64,000 nt of DNA, taken from assembly GCF_001417955.2 (NCBI RefSeq), contig NZ_LKTM01000223.1, forward strand, positions 124,001 to 188,000, written 5' to 3'. Every line of letters begins with the position of its first letter. Position 1 is the first letter of the stretch. Of the stretch, positions 8,064 through 18,445 are shown in pieces. Made by a program: the position numbers and the translations under genes. The DNA is from Mycobacterium gordonae. GTDB taxonomy: Bacteria; Actinomycetota; Actinomycetes; Mycobacteriales; Mycobacteriaceae. The notes beneath the pieces are model-generated. The model did not search any database and was not told where the DNA came from. It was given only the letters and a program-made list of their open reading frames with translations.

Positions 8064-9031
8064 TTCCCGACCTGCCGGACCTGCTGGACCGCCTGCAGGT
8101 GGTGGCGCTGCCGATGCGGGTCCGGTTTCGTGGCATCACCACCCGTGAACTGGCATTGATCGAGGGCCCCGCCGGGTGGGGCGAATTCGGCGCCTTCGTC
8201 GAATACGGACCGCCCGAGGCCGCGCACTGGCTGGCCTCGGCGATCGAAGCCGCCTACCGGCAACCCCCGCCGGCGAGACGCGACCGCATTCCCATCAACG
8301 CCACGGTGCCCGCAGTCAGAGCCGCCGAGGTGCCCGACGTGCTGGCCCGATTCCCCGGCGCCCGCACCGCCAAGGTGAAGGTCGCCGAGCCGGGACAGGG
8401 CCTGGCCGACGACGTCGACCGCGTCAACGCGGTCCGCGAGCTGGTGCAGACGGTCCGGGTCGACGCCAACGGCGGCTGGAGCGTGCCGGAGGCCGCCCGG
8501 GCCGTGTCGGCGCTGACCGCTGACGGTCCGCTTGAATACGTCGAACAGCCCTGCGCCAGCGTCGCCGAGCTCGCCGAGTTGCGCCGCGAAGTGGACGTGC
8601 CCATCGCCGCCGACGAAAGCATCCGCAAGGCCGACGACCCGCTGGCGGTGGTCCGTGCCGGCGCCGCCGATGTTGCGGTGCTCAAAGTCGCTCCGCTGGG
8701 CGGCATTTCGGCGATGCTCCGGGTCGCCGCGCAGATCGACATCCCGATCGTGGTGTCCAGCGCATTGGACTCGGCCGTGGGGATCGGCCACGGCCTGGCC
8801 GCCGCGGCGGCCCTGCCGGAACTGCGGCATGCCTGCGGACTGGGCACCGGTCGGCTGTTCGTCGACGACGTCACCGATCCGGTCGCGCCCGTCGACGGAT
8901 TTCTTCCGGTCGGTCCGGTGACACCCGATCCTGCCCGGCTCCAAGCGTTGAGCGCGCCGGCGGATCGGCGACAGTGGTGGATCGACCGGGTCAAGGCCTG
9001 CTACCCGTTGCTTGTACCGTCGATCGGGTGA
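8060..9031 (+). CDS. menC: o-succinylbenzoate synthase
   Basis: MenC dehydrates SHCHC to o-succinylbenzoate in menaquinone synthesis. The 323-residue product is an enolase-superfamily barrel: KVK (Lys105, Lys107) on strand two, metal ligands Asp135 in VDANGGW, Glu162 in YVEQP and Asp185 in AADES, and the opposite catalytic Lys209 in VLKVAPLGG. The start is GTG (8060) in a GTGA overlap with the amidohydrolase stop, and its end overlaps the bpoC GTG in the same way. The three genes are therefore read as one coupled unit. The spacing to the DxN motif is typical of actinobacterial MenC. Confidence 0.95.
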   Translation: MIPDLPDLLDRLQVVALPMRVRFRGITTRELALIEGPAGWGEFGAFVEYGPPEAAHWLASAIEAAYRQPPPARRDRIPINATVPAVRAAEVPDVLARFPGARTAKVKVAEPGQGLADDVDRVNAVRELVQTVRVDANGGWSVPEAARAVSALTADGPLEYVEQPCASVAELAELRREVDVPIAADESIRKADDPLAVVRAGAADVAVLKVAPLGGISAMLRVAAQIDIPIVVSSALDSAVGIGHGLAAAAALPELRHACGLGTGRLFVDDVTDPVAPVDGFLPVGPVTPDPARLQALSAPADRRQWWIDRVKACYPLLVPSIG

Positions 9032-9816
9032 TCAACCTGGCTTTCGACGACAAGGGGACCGGTGAGCCGGTTGTCTTCATCTCCGGTCGCGGCGGTGCCG
9101 GACGCACCTGGCACCTGCACCAGGTCCCGGCATTCCTGGCCGCCGGATATCGCTGTGTGACCTTCGACAATCGCGGGATCGGGGCCACCGAGAACGCCGA
9201 AGGCTTCACCACTGCGACCGTGGTCGCCGACACCGCGGCCCTGATCGAATCCCTGGGCGTCGGTCCGGTGCGGATCGTTGCGGTGTCGATGGGCTCCTAC
9301 ATCGCCCAGGAACTCATGGTGGTCCGGTCCGAACTGGTCAGCTCGGCGGTGCTGATGGCCACCCGTGGCCGGCTGGACCGCACCCGCCAGTTCTTCCATC
9401 AGGCCGAGGCCGACCTCGACGCGGCAGGCGTCGGCCTGCCCGCCACCTACGACGCGAAAACCCGCCTGGTGGAGAACTTTTCCCGCAAGACCCTGAACGA
9501 CGACACGGCCATCGCCGACTGGATCGCCATGTTCAGCATGTGGCCGACCAAGCTCACTCCCGGCTATCGCTGCCAGCTCGACATCGCCCCGCAGACCAAC
9601 CGGTTGCCCGCCTACCGCAACATCGCCGCGCCGGTGCTGGTGATCGGTTTCTCCGACGACGTGATCACCCCGCCCTATCTGGGCCGCGAGGTGGCCGACG
9701 CGCTGCCCAACGGCCGCTACCTGCAGGTCCCCGACACCGGGCACCTCGGTTTCCTGGAGCGGCCGGAGGCGGTCAATGCCGCGATGCTGAAGTTCTTCGG
9801 CGGGGCCAAGGCCTGA
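9028..9816 (+). CDS. bpoC: Alpha/beta hydrolase BpoC
   Basis: A 262-residue alpha/beta hydrolase, the orthologue of Rv0554, which is annotated as a putative non-haem bromoperoxidase. It shows the oxyanion segment SGRGGAGRTWHLHQ, the nucleophile elbow AVSMGSYIAQ, an acid in GFSDDVITPP and the catalytic His in DTGHLGFLERPE. The GTG at 9028 overlaps the menC stop and gives the conserved N-terminus MINLAFDDKGTGEPV. Lying between menC and menD, it could serve as the missing MenH-type (SHCHC-forming) hydrolase, but this is position-based inference; haloperoxidase activity in this family is usually incidental. Confidence 0.9.
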   Translation: MINLAFDDKGTGEPVVFISGRGGAGRTWHLHQVPAFLAAGYRCVTFDNRGIGATENAEGFTTATVVADTAALIESLGVGPVRIVAVSMGSYIAQELMVVRSELVSSAVLMATRGRLDRTRQFFHQAEADLDAAGVGLPATYDAKTRLVENFSRKTLNDDTAIADWIAMFSMWPTKLTPGYRCQLDIAPQTNRLPAYRNIAAPVLVIGFSDDVITPPYLGREVADALPNGRYLQVPDTGHLGFLERPEAVNAAMLKFFGGAKA

Positions 9817-9836
9817 CTCGGCGCTTGCCGAAGGCC

Positions 9837-9897
9837 GTCGAGACTGCGTCGAGGGCGCACCTAATCGGCGTGTCGCCGCCCTGGACGCAGAGTCGAC
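9837..9897. repeat. Long imperfect inverted repeat between bpoC and menD
   Basis: Two 21-base arms, 9837-9857 (starting GTCGAGACTGCGTC) and 9877-9897 (ending GGACGCAGAGTCGAC), pair with three mismatches around a 19-base loop containing CACCTAATCGGCG. It fills most of the 110-base gap between bpoC and menD. There is no T-tract. It may be an intergenic palindromic repeat, a processing site or an attenuator before menD. Confidence 0.7.
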
Positions 9898-9926
9898 ACC
9901 GCGCGGGGCTGTGACACCCTGTAGAG

Positions 9927-11576
9927 GTGAACCCCTCGACGACCCAGGCGCGCGTCGTCGTCGATGAATTGATTCGCGGCGGCGTCCGCGACGTGGTGCT
10001 GTGTCCCGGCTCGCGCAACGCGCCGCTGGCGTTCGCGCTGCAGAACGCCGACCGGGCGGGCCGGCTACGACTGCACGTCCGCATCGACGAACGGACCGCC
10101 GGTTATCTCGCCATCGGTCTGGCCATCGGGGCGAACGCACCGGTGTGTATCGCCATGACGTCGGGGACCGCGGTCGCCAACCTCGGGCCGGCCGTGGTCG
10201 AGGCCAACTACGCCCGGGTGCCGCTGATCGTGCTGTCCGCCAACAGGCCGTACGAACTGCTGGGCACCGGCGCCAACCAGACCATGGAGCAACTCGGCTA
10301 CTTCGGCTCGCAGGTGCGGGCCACCATCAGTCTCGGCCTGGCCGAGGATGCGGCCGAGCGGTTGCCCGCTCTCAATGCCACCTGGCGTTCGGCGACCTGC
10401 CGAGTGTTGGTGGCCGCCATGGGTTCTCGCACCGCGAACGCCGGGCCGGTGCACTTCGACATCCCGTTGCGCGAACCTCTGGTGCCCGATGCCGAGCACC
10501 TGAACGCGCCCGTTCCGGCCGGCCGCCCCGGTGGTAAGCCGTGGACCTACACCCCGCCGGTCACGTTCGACCAACCGCTGGACATCGACCTCACGCCGGA
10601 CACGGTCGTCATCGCCGGCCACGGCGCCGGCGCGCACCCCAACCTCGCGGCGTTGCCGACGGTCGCCGAGCCGACGGCGCCGCCGGCCGCCAACCCGCTG
10701 CATCCGCTGGCGCTGCCGCTGTTGCGGCCTCAGCAGGTGATCATGCTGGGCCGCCCCACGCTGCACCGCCCGGTGTCGGCGCTGCTGGCCGACCCCGCAG
10801 TGCCGGTATTCGCGCTGACGACGGGACCCCGCTGGCCCGACGTCTCGGGCAACTCGCAGGCCACCGGCACCCGGGCGGTCACGTCCGGCACGCCCAACCC
10901 GGCCTGGCTGCGCCGCTGCGCCGAAGTCAATCGGCAGGCTGTCACCGCGGTGCGCACCCAGCTGGCCGAGCACCCGCTCACCACCGGCCTGCACGTCGCC
11001 GCCGCGGTCGCCGACGCGCTGCGACCCGGCGACCAGCTGGTATTGGGGGCGTCGAACCCGGTGCGCGACGCCGCCCTGGTCGGGCTGAACACCCAGGGCA
11101 TCCAGGTGCGCTCCAACCGCGGAGTCGCTGGAATCGACGGCACCGTGTCCACCATCATCGGGGCAGCGCTCGCGTTCGAGCGCGTCGGCAACACCGATGA
11201 CCCACCCCGCACCGTTGCGCTCATCGGCGACCTCACCTTCGTCCACGACAGTTCGGGGCTGCTGATCGGACCCACCGAACCGACCCCGCGGCAGCTGACC
11301 ATCGTGGTGTCCAATGACAACGGCGGCGGCATCTTCGAACTGCTCGAGCAGGGCGATCCGAGGTTCTCGGACGTGTCCGCACGGGTATTCGGCACCCCGC
11401 ACGACGTCGACGTGGGCGCGCTGTGCCGCGCTTACCACGTAGAGAGCCGCCAGATCGAGGTCGACCAGTTGGCCGCCGCCCTCGACGAACCGGGCGCCGG
11501 CATGCGGGTATTGGAGGTCAAGGCGGACCGGTCGTCGTTGCGGCGACTCCACGCAGCCATCAAGGCCGCTTTGTGA
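9927..11576 (+). CDS. menD: SEPHCHC synthase
   Basis: MenD is the thiamine-diphosphate enzyme that adds a succinyl-semialdehyde unit from 2-oxoglutarate to isochorismate, the first committed step of menaquinone synthesis. The 549-residue protein matches M. tuberculosis MenD end to end: N-terminal [14 protein letters not shown], cofactor-activating Glu55 in [39 protein letters not shown] and the ThDP/metal region [13 protein letters not shown] followed by [13 protein letters not shown]. The start is GTG. A 110-base gap with a large inverted repeat separates it from bpoC, and the next gene overlaps its stop (GTGA). Confidence 0.97.
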   Translation: MNPSTTQARVVVDELIRGGVRDVVLCPGSRNAPLAFALQNADRAGRLRLHVRIDERTAGYLAIGLAIGANAPVCIAMTSGTAVANLGPAVVEANYARVPLIVLSANRPYELLGTGANQTMEQLGYFGSQVRATISLGLAEDAAERLPALNATWRSATCRVLVAAMGSRTANAGPVHFDIPLREPLVPDAEHLNAPVPAGRPGGKPWTYTPPVTFDQPLDIDLTPDTVVIAGHGAGAHPNLAALPTVAEPTAPPAANPLHPLALPLLRPQQVIMLGRPTLHRPVSALLADPAVPVFALTTGPRWPDVSGNSQATGTRAVTSGTPNPAWLRRCAEVNRQAVTAVRTQLAEHPLTTGLHVAAAVADALRPGDQLVLGASNPVRDAALVGLNTQGIQVRSNRGVAGIDGTVSTIIGAALAFERVGNTDDPPRTVALIGDLTFVHDSSGLLIGPTEPTPRQLTIVVSNDNGGGIFELLEQGDPRFSDVSARVFGTPHDVDVGALCRAYHVESRQIEVDQLAAALDEPGAGMRVLEVKADRSSLRRLHAAIKAAL

Positions 11577-12082
11577 GAAGACTCGCCAGATCGCCGAAAG
11601 ACCTGTTGCGCATCCTGATTCACGGCACCAGCGAGGAACTGCCGGACACCCGGGCCAGGAGGGTGGTGCGCTGGGCCCGGATAACCGTGCTGATCGTCAT
11701 ACTTCTGGTCACCCTGCAGTCGGTGTTGTTGGTGGCCGGCGCGTGGCGCAATGACCTGGCGATCAAACGCAACATGGGGGTCGCGCAGGCCGAGGTGCTC
11801 AGTGCCGGGCCGCGGCGTTCCACCATCGAGTTCGTGACCCCGGATCGCGTCACGTACCGGCCGGAACTCGGCGTGCTCTACCCGTCCGAATTGGCCACCG
11901 GCATGCGGATCTACGTCGAGTACAACAAAAAGGACCCCAACCTGGTGCGGGTCCAGCATCGCAACGCCGGTCTGGCGATCATTCCGGCGGGCTCGATCGC
12001 GGTGGTGGCGTGGTTGATCGGTGCGGGGGCGTTGATCCTGTTGGCCGTGCTGGACAAGCGGCTGAATAAGGCCGATTCCTAG
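11573..12082 (+). CDS. Membrane protein with DUF3592-like domain (Rv0556 orthologue)
   Basis: The GTG start at 11573 overlaps the menD stop, giving 169 residues. There are two transmembrane helices, about residues 34-58 ([20 protein letters not shown]) and 138-162 ([22 protein letters not shown]). Between them is a compact domain with [26 protein letters not shown] and [17 protein letters not shown], typical of DUF3592: an extracytoplasmic beta-rich module held between two helices. Coupling to menD is conserved in mycobacteria, which hints at a quinone or envelope link, but no function is known. Confidence 0.85.
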   Translation: MRRLARSPKDLLRILIHGTSEELPDTRARRVVRWARITVLIVILLVTLQSVLLVAGAWRNDLAIKRNMGVAQAEVLSAGPRRSTIEFVTPDRVTYRPELGVLYPSELATGMRIYVEYNKKDPNLVRVQHRNAGLAIIPAGSIAVVAWLIGAGALILLAVLDKRLNKADS

Positions 12083-12153
12083 CGCGAACAGATTTCGCGT
12101 CGCGTACTCCCGGCGGCAACCTGGTCGACAGCCGCTGCTGCCACTGTGGTGGC

Positions 12154-13296
12154 GTGCGCGTTGCAATCGTCGCCGAATCGTTCCTGCCGCAGGTCAACGG
12201 TGTAAGTAACTCGGTGGTGCGGGTTCTCGAGCACCTGCGCCGCACCGGTCACGAGGCCCTCGTCATCGCACCGGACAACCCACCCGGTGAGGCCCGCGCC
12301 GACCGTGTGCACGACGGTGTCCGCATCCACCGGACGCCGTCGCGGATGTTTCCCAAGGTGACCACGCTCCCACTGGGCGTACCCACCCCGCGAATCCTGC
12401 GGGTCCTGCGCGGATTCGACCCCGACGTGGTGCACCTGGCCTCGCCGGCGCTGCTCGGTTACGGCGGGCTGCTGGCCGCGCGCCGACTCGGCGTCCCCAC
12501 CGTGGCCGTCTACCAGACCGACGTACCGGGCTTTGCGGCCAGCTACGGCATCCCGATGACGACCCGGGCCGCCTGGGCATGGTTCCGGCGCCTGCACAGT
12601 CGCGCCGACCGCACTCTGGCACCGTCCACCCCGACTATGGAAGTCCTTGCCGCTCAGGGTTTCCCGCGTGTTCACCGGTGGGCGCGCGGCGTCGACCTGA
12701 TCCGGTTCGCGCCGTCTGCGCGCGACGAGGCGCTGCGCCGGCGGTGGTCTCCCGACGGCCGGCCGGTCGTCGGGTTCGTCGGCCGACTCGCCCCGGAGAA
12801 GCACGTCGAACGGCTCGCGGCGCTCGCGGGTGCCGGCACCGTTCGGTTGGTCGTCGTGGGCGACGGCGTCGACCTTCCGAAACTGCAAAAGGCAATGCCC
12901 ACAGCGATATTCACGGGCGCGTTGTACGGTGACGAGCTCGCCGCGGCATACGCCAGCATGGACGTCTTTGTGCATCCCGGCGAACACGAGACGTTCTGTC
13001 AGGTCGTGCAGGAAGCGCTGGCGTCGGGGTTGCCGGTCATCGCCCCCGACGCCGGCGGCCCGCGCGACCTGGTGTCGCCGTGCCGCACCGGCCTGTTGCT
13101 GCCGGTGGCCGAGTTCGAGGCGCGGCTGCCCGGGGCCGTCGAACACCTACTGGCCGAGCGCCAGCGCTACTCGCAGGCCGCTCGGCGCAGCGTGCTCGGC
13201 CGCAGCTGGTCGGTCATCTGTGACGAACTACTCGGCCACTACGAAGCCGTGATGGCCCGTCCCGAACGGGCCCGGGCCACCCGGCGATACGCCTGA
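12154..13296 (+). CDS. mgtA: GDP-mannose-dependent alpha-mannosyltransferase MgtA
   Basis: A 380-residue GT4 (GT-B fold) glycosyltransferase with GTG start. The acceptor domain begins [21 protein letters not shown] with the glycine-rich loop; the donor domain has [18 protein letters not shown] and the E-x7-E motif in [32 protein letters not shown]. It is the orthologue of Rv0557 (MgtA, formerly PimB), which adds mannose to a glucuronosyl-diacylglycerol anchor and affects lipomannan/LAM-type glycolipids at the inner face of the membrane. It keeps its conserved place between Rv0556 and menG. Confidence 0.93.
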   Translation: MRVAIVAESFLPQVNGVSNSVVRVLEHLRRTGHEALVIAPDNPPGEARADRVHDGVRIHRTPSRMFPKVTTLPLGVPTPRILRVLRGFDPDVVHLASPALLGYGGLLAARRLGVPTVAVYQTDVPGFAASYGIPMTTRAAWAWFRRLHSRADRTLAPSTPTMEVLAAQGFPRVHRWARGVDLIRFAPSARDEALRRRWSPDGRPVVGFVGRLAPEKHVERLAALAGAGTVRLVVVGDGVDLPKLQKAMPTAIFTGALYGDELAAAYASMDVFVHPGEHETFCQVVQEALASGLPVIAPDAGGPRDLVSPCRTGLLLPVAEFEARLPGAVEHLLAERQRYSQAARRSVLGRSWSVICDELLGHYEAVMARPERARATRRYA

Positions 13297-13301
13297 AAGA
13301 C

Positions 13302-14126
13302 CTAGCCCTGAGCCAGCTCGGCCACCGGTTGCCACTGTTCCCAGGTGCGCAGCCGGTTCTCGTAGTCGGCCCTGGCTGTTGCCAGCGGGGAAGCGCCGAA
13401 GAAAACCCGTAGCGGCGGCTCGTCGGCATCCACCACTTTCAGCAGCGCCTCCGCCGACGCCGACGGGTCACCCGGGGCCGCCCACCGCTGCTTTCGCCAT
13501 TCGTCCTGCTTGGCATGCACTTCGGCGTAGTCCGGCAGACGCTCAGCGCGGCGCGACGACGATCCGGCCCAGTCGGTGTCGAACCCGCCGGGCTCGATCA
13601 GCGTGACGTGGACGCCGAACGGCGCGACCTCCTGGGCCAGTGCCTGCGAGAAACCCTCCAGTGCCCACTTGGAGGCGTGGTAGATCCCGACGTCGGGGAA
13701 CGCCGTGATGCCACCGATCGACGACACCTGAATGATGTGCCCGCTGCGCTGCGCCCGGAGGTAGGGCAATGCGGCCTGCGTGATCCACAGCGCGCCGAAC
13801 ACGTTCGTTTCGATCTGGTCGCGGGCGTCCTGCTCCGAGACTTCCTCGATGAATCCGAACTGTCCGTAGCCGGCGTTGTTGACCACGATGTCCAGCCGCC
13901 CGAAGTGGTCGTGGGCCTGCTGGACGGCAGCGAAATCCGCGTCCCGGTCGGTCACGTCCAACTGGATCGGCAACAGCGCGTCACCGTATTCGCCGACCAG
14001 GTCGTCCAGCGACGCGGTGTCACGTGCCGTGGCGGCCACCTTGTCGCCACGTTTCAATGCGGCCGTTGCCCATTGGCGTCCGAAGCCGCGCGATGTCCCG
14101 GTGATAAACCATACTTTTTCGCTCAC
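13302..14126 (-). CDS. Short-chain dehydrogenase/reductase
   Basis: This 274-residue classical SDR has VWFITGTSRGFGRQW at the N-terminus (TGxxxGxG), LDVTD, NNAGYGQFG, the active-site Ser in IIQVSSIGG and YHASKWALEGF (Y-x3-K). All catalytic residues are present. The GTG at 14126 gives a normal SDR N-terminus; a TTG four codons upstream is possible. It lies convergent to mgtA (5 bases) and divergent from menG, and has no counterpart at this place in M. tuberculosis. Similar proteins are often annotated as oxidoreductases of unknown substrate. Confidence 0.88.
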   Translation of the reverse strand: MSEKVWFITGTSRGFGRQWATAALKRGDKVAATARDTASLDDLVGEYGDALLPIQLDVTDRDADFAAVQQAHDHFGRLDIVVNNAGYGQFGFIEEVSEQDARDQIETNVFGALWITQAALPYLRAQRSGHIIQVSSIGGITAFPDVGIYHASKWALEGFSQALAQEVAPFGVHVTLIEPGGFDTDWAGSSSRRAERLPDYAEVHAKQDEWRKQRWAAPGDPSASAEALLKVVDADEPPLRVFFGASPLATARADYENRLRTWEQWQPVAELAQG

Positions 14127-14191
14127 GCAGTCTTGCAACGCATTGACCGGCGACGAATTCCCGTATCCGGCGGCCGGGTAGCGTCTCAGGG

Positions 14192-14881
14192 GTGAGCCGC
14201 GCCGACCTTGATAAGGATCCCCGGGACGTCGCGTCGATGTTCGACGGGGTCGCCCGCCGATACGACATCACCAATACCGTGCTGTCGCTGGGCCAGGACC
14301 GGTTCTGGCGGCGCGCCACCCGGTCGGCGCTGAAAATCGGGCCCGGACAGAAGGTGCTGGATCTGGCCGCGGGCACCGCGGTGTCGACTGTCGAGTTGGC
14401 CAAGTCCGGGGCCTGGTGTGTGGCGGCCGACTTCTCCGTCGGCATGCTCTCCGCGGGCAGCTCCCGTGACGTACCCAAGGTCGCCGGCGACGCGACCCGG
14501 TTGCCGTTCGCCGACGAGGTGTTCGACGCGGTCACCATCAGCTTCGGATTGCGCAACGTGGCCGACTTCGCCGCCGGGCTGCGCGAAATGGCTCGGGTCA
14601 CGCGGCCCGGTGGCCGGCTGGTGGTGTGCGAATTCTCCACTCCCACAAGCCCGTTGTTCGCCACCGCGTACAAGGAGTACCTGATGCAGGCGCTGCCGCG
14701 GGTGGCGCGCGCGGTATCCAGTAACCCCGACGCCTACGTCTACCTGGCCGAGTCGATCAGGGCCTGGCCCGACCAGGAGGCGCTGGCGCAGGAGATCGCG
14801 GGAGCGGGATGGTCCGCGGTGCGGTGGCGCAATCTGAGCGGCGGGATCGTGGCGTTGCACGCGGCGTACAAGCCAATCTGA
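14192..14881 (+). CDS. menG: Demethylmenaquinone methyltransferase
   Basis: MenG (UbiE family, Rv0558) adds the ring methyl group of menaquinone from S-adenosylmethionine, the last step of the core pathway. The 229-residue protein carries the N-terminal family segment [20 protein letters not shown], the SAM motif [16 protein letters not shown], the UbiE signature [20 protein letters not shown] and [14 protein letters not shown]. Start is GTG at 14192. It stands alone on the plus strand between minus-strand genes, so it has its own promoter in the 65 bases upstream. Confidence 0.96.
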   Translation: MSRADLDKDPRDVASMFDGVARRYDITNTVLSLGQDRFWRRATRSALKIGPGQKVLDLAAGTAVSTVELAKSGAWCVAADFSVGMLSAGSSRDVPKVAGDATRLPFADEVFDAVTISFGLRNVADFAAGLREMARVTRPGGRLVVCEFSTPTSPLFATAYKEYLMQALPRVARAVSSNPDAYVYLAESIRAWPDQEALAQEIAGAGWSAVRWRNLSGGIVALHAAYKPI

Positions 14882-14903
14882 GTACGGCGCCGAGCCTGCG
14901 CCC

Positions 14904-15239
14904 TTAAGTGCCGGCGCGCTGCAAGAAGCCGACCTGCTCGGGGCAGTAGTGGTCGAGCGCCGCGCCGAGGAACTGGAACGCCTGCCCCTGGGTGGTGCCT
15001 CGCGGCAGATTGCGCTGCAGGAACGTGGCCGACTTGTACGGATCCCCGTCCACGCCCCGCTCGATGCGCTGGCAGCTGATCTTGCCCAGCCAGGCGTTGT
15101 AGTCCTGCGGGCCGTAGATGCCGTAGGTGTGCAGTTGCGAGTTGAACGGGGCGTCGTAGTCGTCGGCCTGGGCGGGTGCCGCCACTCCGATAGCGGCGAC
15201 CGCCATGGCCGCGAAAGCACCCAGCCTAAATGCCTTCAT
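14904..15239 (-). CDS. Secreted DUF732-type protein (Rv0559c orthologue)
   Basis: A 111-residue exported protein with signal peptide MKAFRLGAFAAMAVAAIGVA cut after APAQA. The mature domain has the DUF732 pattern with two cysteines (ISCQRIERGVDGD and DHYCPEQVG) and the block YKSATFLQRNLPRGTTQGQAF, almost identical to Rv0559c. In M. tuberculosis Rv0559c is induced together with the upstream Rv0560c by salicylate-like compounds. Here only 24 bases separate it from that gene on the same strand, so co-transcription from the MarR-controlled promoter is likely. Function unknown. Confidence 0.92.
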   Translation of the reverse strand: MKAFRLGAFAAMAVAAIGVAAPAQADDYDAPFNSQLHTYGIYGPQDYNAWLGKISCQRIERGVDGDPYKSATFLQRNLPRGTTQGQAFQFLGAALDHYCPEQVGFLQRAGT

Positions 15240-15263
15240 TAGACGGACTATACACCTGGGCGA

Positions 15264-15996
<733 letters not shown>

Positions 15997-16036
15997 CCTG
16001 TACTCGGGGTCACCCCCGGTGGCGCGAGCAGCCGCG

Positions 16037-16070
16037 AAATCGCACTGTGCGGCACCAAATCGTGCGATTT
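16037..16070 (-). terminator. Hairpin downstream of menJ
   Basis: A 9-base perfect stem, AAATCGCAC (16037-16045) and GTGCGATTT (16062-16070), with a 16-base loop, lies 29 bases beyond the menJ stop and before the Rv0560c-like promoter. It lacks a following T-run on the menJ strand, so intrinsic termination is only possible, not shown. Confidence 0.45.
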
Positions 16071-16098
16071 TGTGTCTGCTCGGCACCCTTGGGCGACC

Positions 16099-17337
16099 TC
16101 AGGTGAACGGTGGGCGGCGGTCGATCAGGCGCGAAGCCCGCCCGCCGCCGCGCCACACCCGCGCCACCCAGTCGGCGTCCTCATCGGTGACCAGATTGGC
16201 CATCACCCGCACAGCGATCCGCATCAACGTGGTGGACCGCATCGCGATCGGCCCGGTCGCCGGCAGGAATCGCTGGAAGGTCAGCAGCAGCGCCAGCCGG
16301 CGCGCGACCGAGAAGCCGTGGGCGTAGTGGTCGGTCAGCAGTGCCGGCCATAACTGGGAAAAGTCGGGCAGCTCCAGCATTTCGGCGGCCAGCCGGCCCG
16401 TTTCCAAGCCGTAGTCGATGCCCTCGCCGTTCAGCGGGTTGACGCACGCCGCGGCGTCGCCGATCAGCATCCAGTTCGGCCCGGCGACGCCAGACACCGC
16501 GCCACCCATCGGCAGCAGTGCTGAGGCCACCGCCCGCGGCGGTCCCTCGAATCCCCACTCGTCGCGCCGCAGGTCGGTGTAGTAGGAGATCAGCGGTCGC
16601 AACGCCAGATCGGCCGGCCGCCTGGTGGTCGACAACGCTCCTACGCCGATATTCACTTCGCCGTTGCCCAGCGGGAAGATCCAGCCATAGCCCGGCAGCA
16701 CGGCGCCGTCGGGCGAGCGCAGTTCCAGATGCGACGTCAGCCAGGGGTCGTCACTGCGCGGCGTCGTCAGGTACCCACGGGCAGCCACCCCGTACACCGT
16801 CTCCTGATGCCAGCGGCGGCCCAGTTTGCGGCCCAGCGACGACCGCGCGCCGTCGGCGACGATCAGCTGGTCACACGCCACCTCGGTACGGTCCGCCAAC
16901 GTCACCGAAGTCACCCGCCGTGACGAATCATGATGCACCTCAACCACTTTGGTGCCCAGTAACATGCGCGCCCCGGACTCTTCGGCAACCTTGCGGATCC
17001 GGTCGTCGAGTTCCAGGCGCGCCACCGCGCTGCTGTGCGGCGGGAATGACGGACCCGGCCACTGCACCTCCACCTCGCCGCCGAAGCCGCTCATGCGCAG
17101 GCCCTGGTGCCGAATGCGGCCGGACAGCCACTCGCCCAGCCCCAGCCGATCGAGCTCGAGAATGGCCCGGGGTGTCAGCCCGTCGCCACACGCCTTGTCG
17201 CGGGGAAAACTGGCCGAATCGATGACCAGGACGTCCCGTCCCGCCCGGGCGGCCCAGGCGGCCGCCGCCGACCCGGCCGGTCCGGCACCGACTACCACCA
17301 CCTGCGCGCGCAGGGCTCTGGGGACTTTGTTCTCCAC
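16099..17337 (-). CDS. menJ: Menaquinone beta-isoprene reductase MenJ (geranylgeranyl reductase family)
   Basis: MenJ (Rv0561c) saturates the second isoprene unit of menaquinone-9 to give MK-9(II-H2), the main mycobacterial quinone. The roughly 412-residue flavoprotein has the FAD-binding VVVVGAGPAGSAAAAWAARAG (from residue 13), the substrate-loop CGDGLTPRA, GWIFPLGNGEVNIGVG and the second FAD motif MLIGDAAACVNPLNGEGIDYGLE. It aligns with M. tuberculosis MenJ throughout. I use the GTG at 17337; a GTG two codons upstream (17343) is equally possible. The divergent grcC1 ATG is only 21 bases away, so regulation must be shared or lie inside coding sequence. Confidence 0.94.
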   Translation of the reverse strand: MENKVPRALRAQVVVVGAGPAGSAAAAWAARAGRDVLVIDSASFPRDKACGDGLTPRAILELDRLGLGEWLSGRIRHQGLRMSGFGGEVEVQWPGPSFPPHSSAVARLELDDRIRKVAEESGARMLLGTKVVEVHHDSSRRVTSVTLADRTEVACDQLIVADGARSSLGRKLGRRWHQETVYGVAARGYLTTPRSDDPWLTSHLELRSPDGAVLPGYGWIFPLGNGEVNIGVGALSTTRRPADLALRPLISYYTDLRRDEWGFEGPPRAVASALLPMGGAVSGVAGPNWMLIGDAAACVNPLNGEGIDYGLETGRLAAEMLELPDFSQLWPALLTDHYAHGFSVARRLALLLTFQRFLPATGPIAMRSTTLMRIAVRVMANLVTDEDADWVARVWRGGGRASRLIDRRPPFT

Positions 17338-17358
17338 GCCCACCAGTATGTTGGTCGA

Positions 17359-18366
17359 ATGAGAACTCCGGCGACGGTGGTGGCGGGCGTGGACTTCGGT
17401 GACGCCGGGTTCGCCGCGACTGTGCGTGACGGTGTCGCCCGGGTCGAGCAGCTCATGGATGCCGAGCTGCGGGGGTCCGACGAGGTGATGACCGAGTCCC
17501 TGCTGCATCTGTTCCAGGCCGGCGGCAAGCGGTTCCGTCCGCTGTTCACGGTGTTGGCCGCCCAAACCGGGCCGGATCCGGACAACGCGGACGTGACCGT
17601 GGCCGGTGCCGTGGTGGAGCTCATCCACCTCGCGACGCTGTATCACGACGACGTGATGGACGAGGCCGAAGTTCGCCGCGGGGCTCCCAGTGCCAACGCG
17701 CGCTGGGGCAACAACGTCGCCATCCTGGCCGGGGACTATCTGTTGGCGACGGCGTCGCGCCTGGTGTCCCGGCTGGGGCCGGAAGCAGTGCGGATCGTCG
17801 CCGACACGTTCGCCGAGCTGGTGACCGGGCAGATGCGAGAGACCCGAGGAACGCCCGACGGGGTGGACCGCATCGAGCAGTACCTGAGGGTGGTCCACGA
17901 GAAAACGGGCAGTCTGATCGGCGCCGCCGGCCGGTTCGGCGGCATGTTCTCGGGCGCCGACGACGATCAGATCGAACGGCTGAGCCGGCTGGGCGGCATC
18001 GTCGGCACCGCATTCCAGATCGCCGACGACATCATCGACATCGACAGCGAGTCCGACGAGTCGGGCAAGGTGCCCGGCACCGACCTTCGCGAAGGTGTGC
18101 GCACGCTGCCGATGCTGTACGCCCTGCAAGGCACCGACGACGACGGCGCGCGGCTGCGCGAGCTGCTGGCCGGACCCATCCACGACGACGGTGAGGTGAC
18201 CGAAGCGCTCGCCCTGCTACGGGCTTCACCGGGCATGGCCCAGGCCAAGCAGACGCTTGCAGGCTATGCGGACCGGGCCCATCACGAGCTCAGCCTGTTG
18301 CCGCAGTGTCCCGGCCGCGACGCGTTACAGTCGCTGGTCGACTACACCGTCAGCCGGCACGGCTGA
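17359..18366 (+). CDS. grcC1: Polyprenyl diphosphate synthase GrcC1
   Basis: A 335-residue trans-isoprenyl diphosphate synthase (Rv0562 orthologue) that extends prenyl diphosphates by head-to-tail addition of IPP, probably to make a menaquinone side chain. The first aspartate-rich motif is HDDVMD (Asp97, Asp98, Asp101), with GGKRFRP upstream for IPP binding; the second is FQIADDIIDID (Asp223, Asp224, Asp227). Small residues before the first motif fit a long-chain product. Start ATG at 17359 reproduces the conserved N-terminus MRTPATVVAGVDFGDA. It diverges tightly from menJ, so the side-chain maker and side-chain reducer are paired. Confidence 0.95.
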   Translation: MRTPATVVAGVDFGDAGFAATVRDGVARVEQLMDAELRGSDEVMTESLLHLFQAGGKRFRPLFTVLAAQTGPDPDNADVTVAGAVVELIHLATLYHDDVMDEAEVRRGAPSANARWGNNVAILAGDYLLATASRLVSRLGPEAVRIVADTFAELVTGQMRETRGTPDGVDRIEQYLRVVHEKTGSLIGAAGRFGGMFSGADDDQIERLSRLGGIVGTAFQIADDIIDIDSESDESGKVPGTDLREGVRTLPMLYALQGTDDDGARLRELLAGPIHDDGEVTEALALLRASPGMAQAKQTLAGYADRAHHELSLLPQCPGRDALQSLVDYTVSRHG

Positions 18367-18445
18367 ACCTGTCCGCACCGATCGGAACCCGAAGCGTCCT
18401 CTCGACCGTTGATCCGCTGTAATCAAGTCGTAGGAGGACACACCC

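Noticed and set aside
16099..18183. Upstream extension of menJ to a 694-residue protein
   Set aside because: The extra 280 residues are the antisense of grcC1 and have no similarity to flavoproteins; MenJ proteins are about 406 residues.
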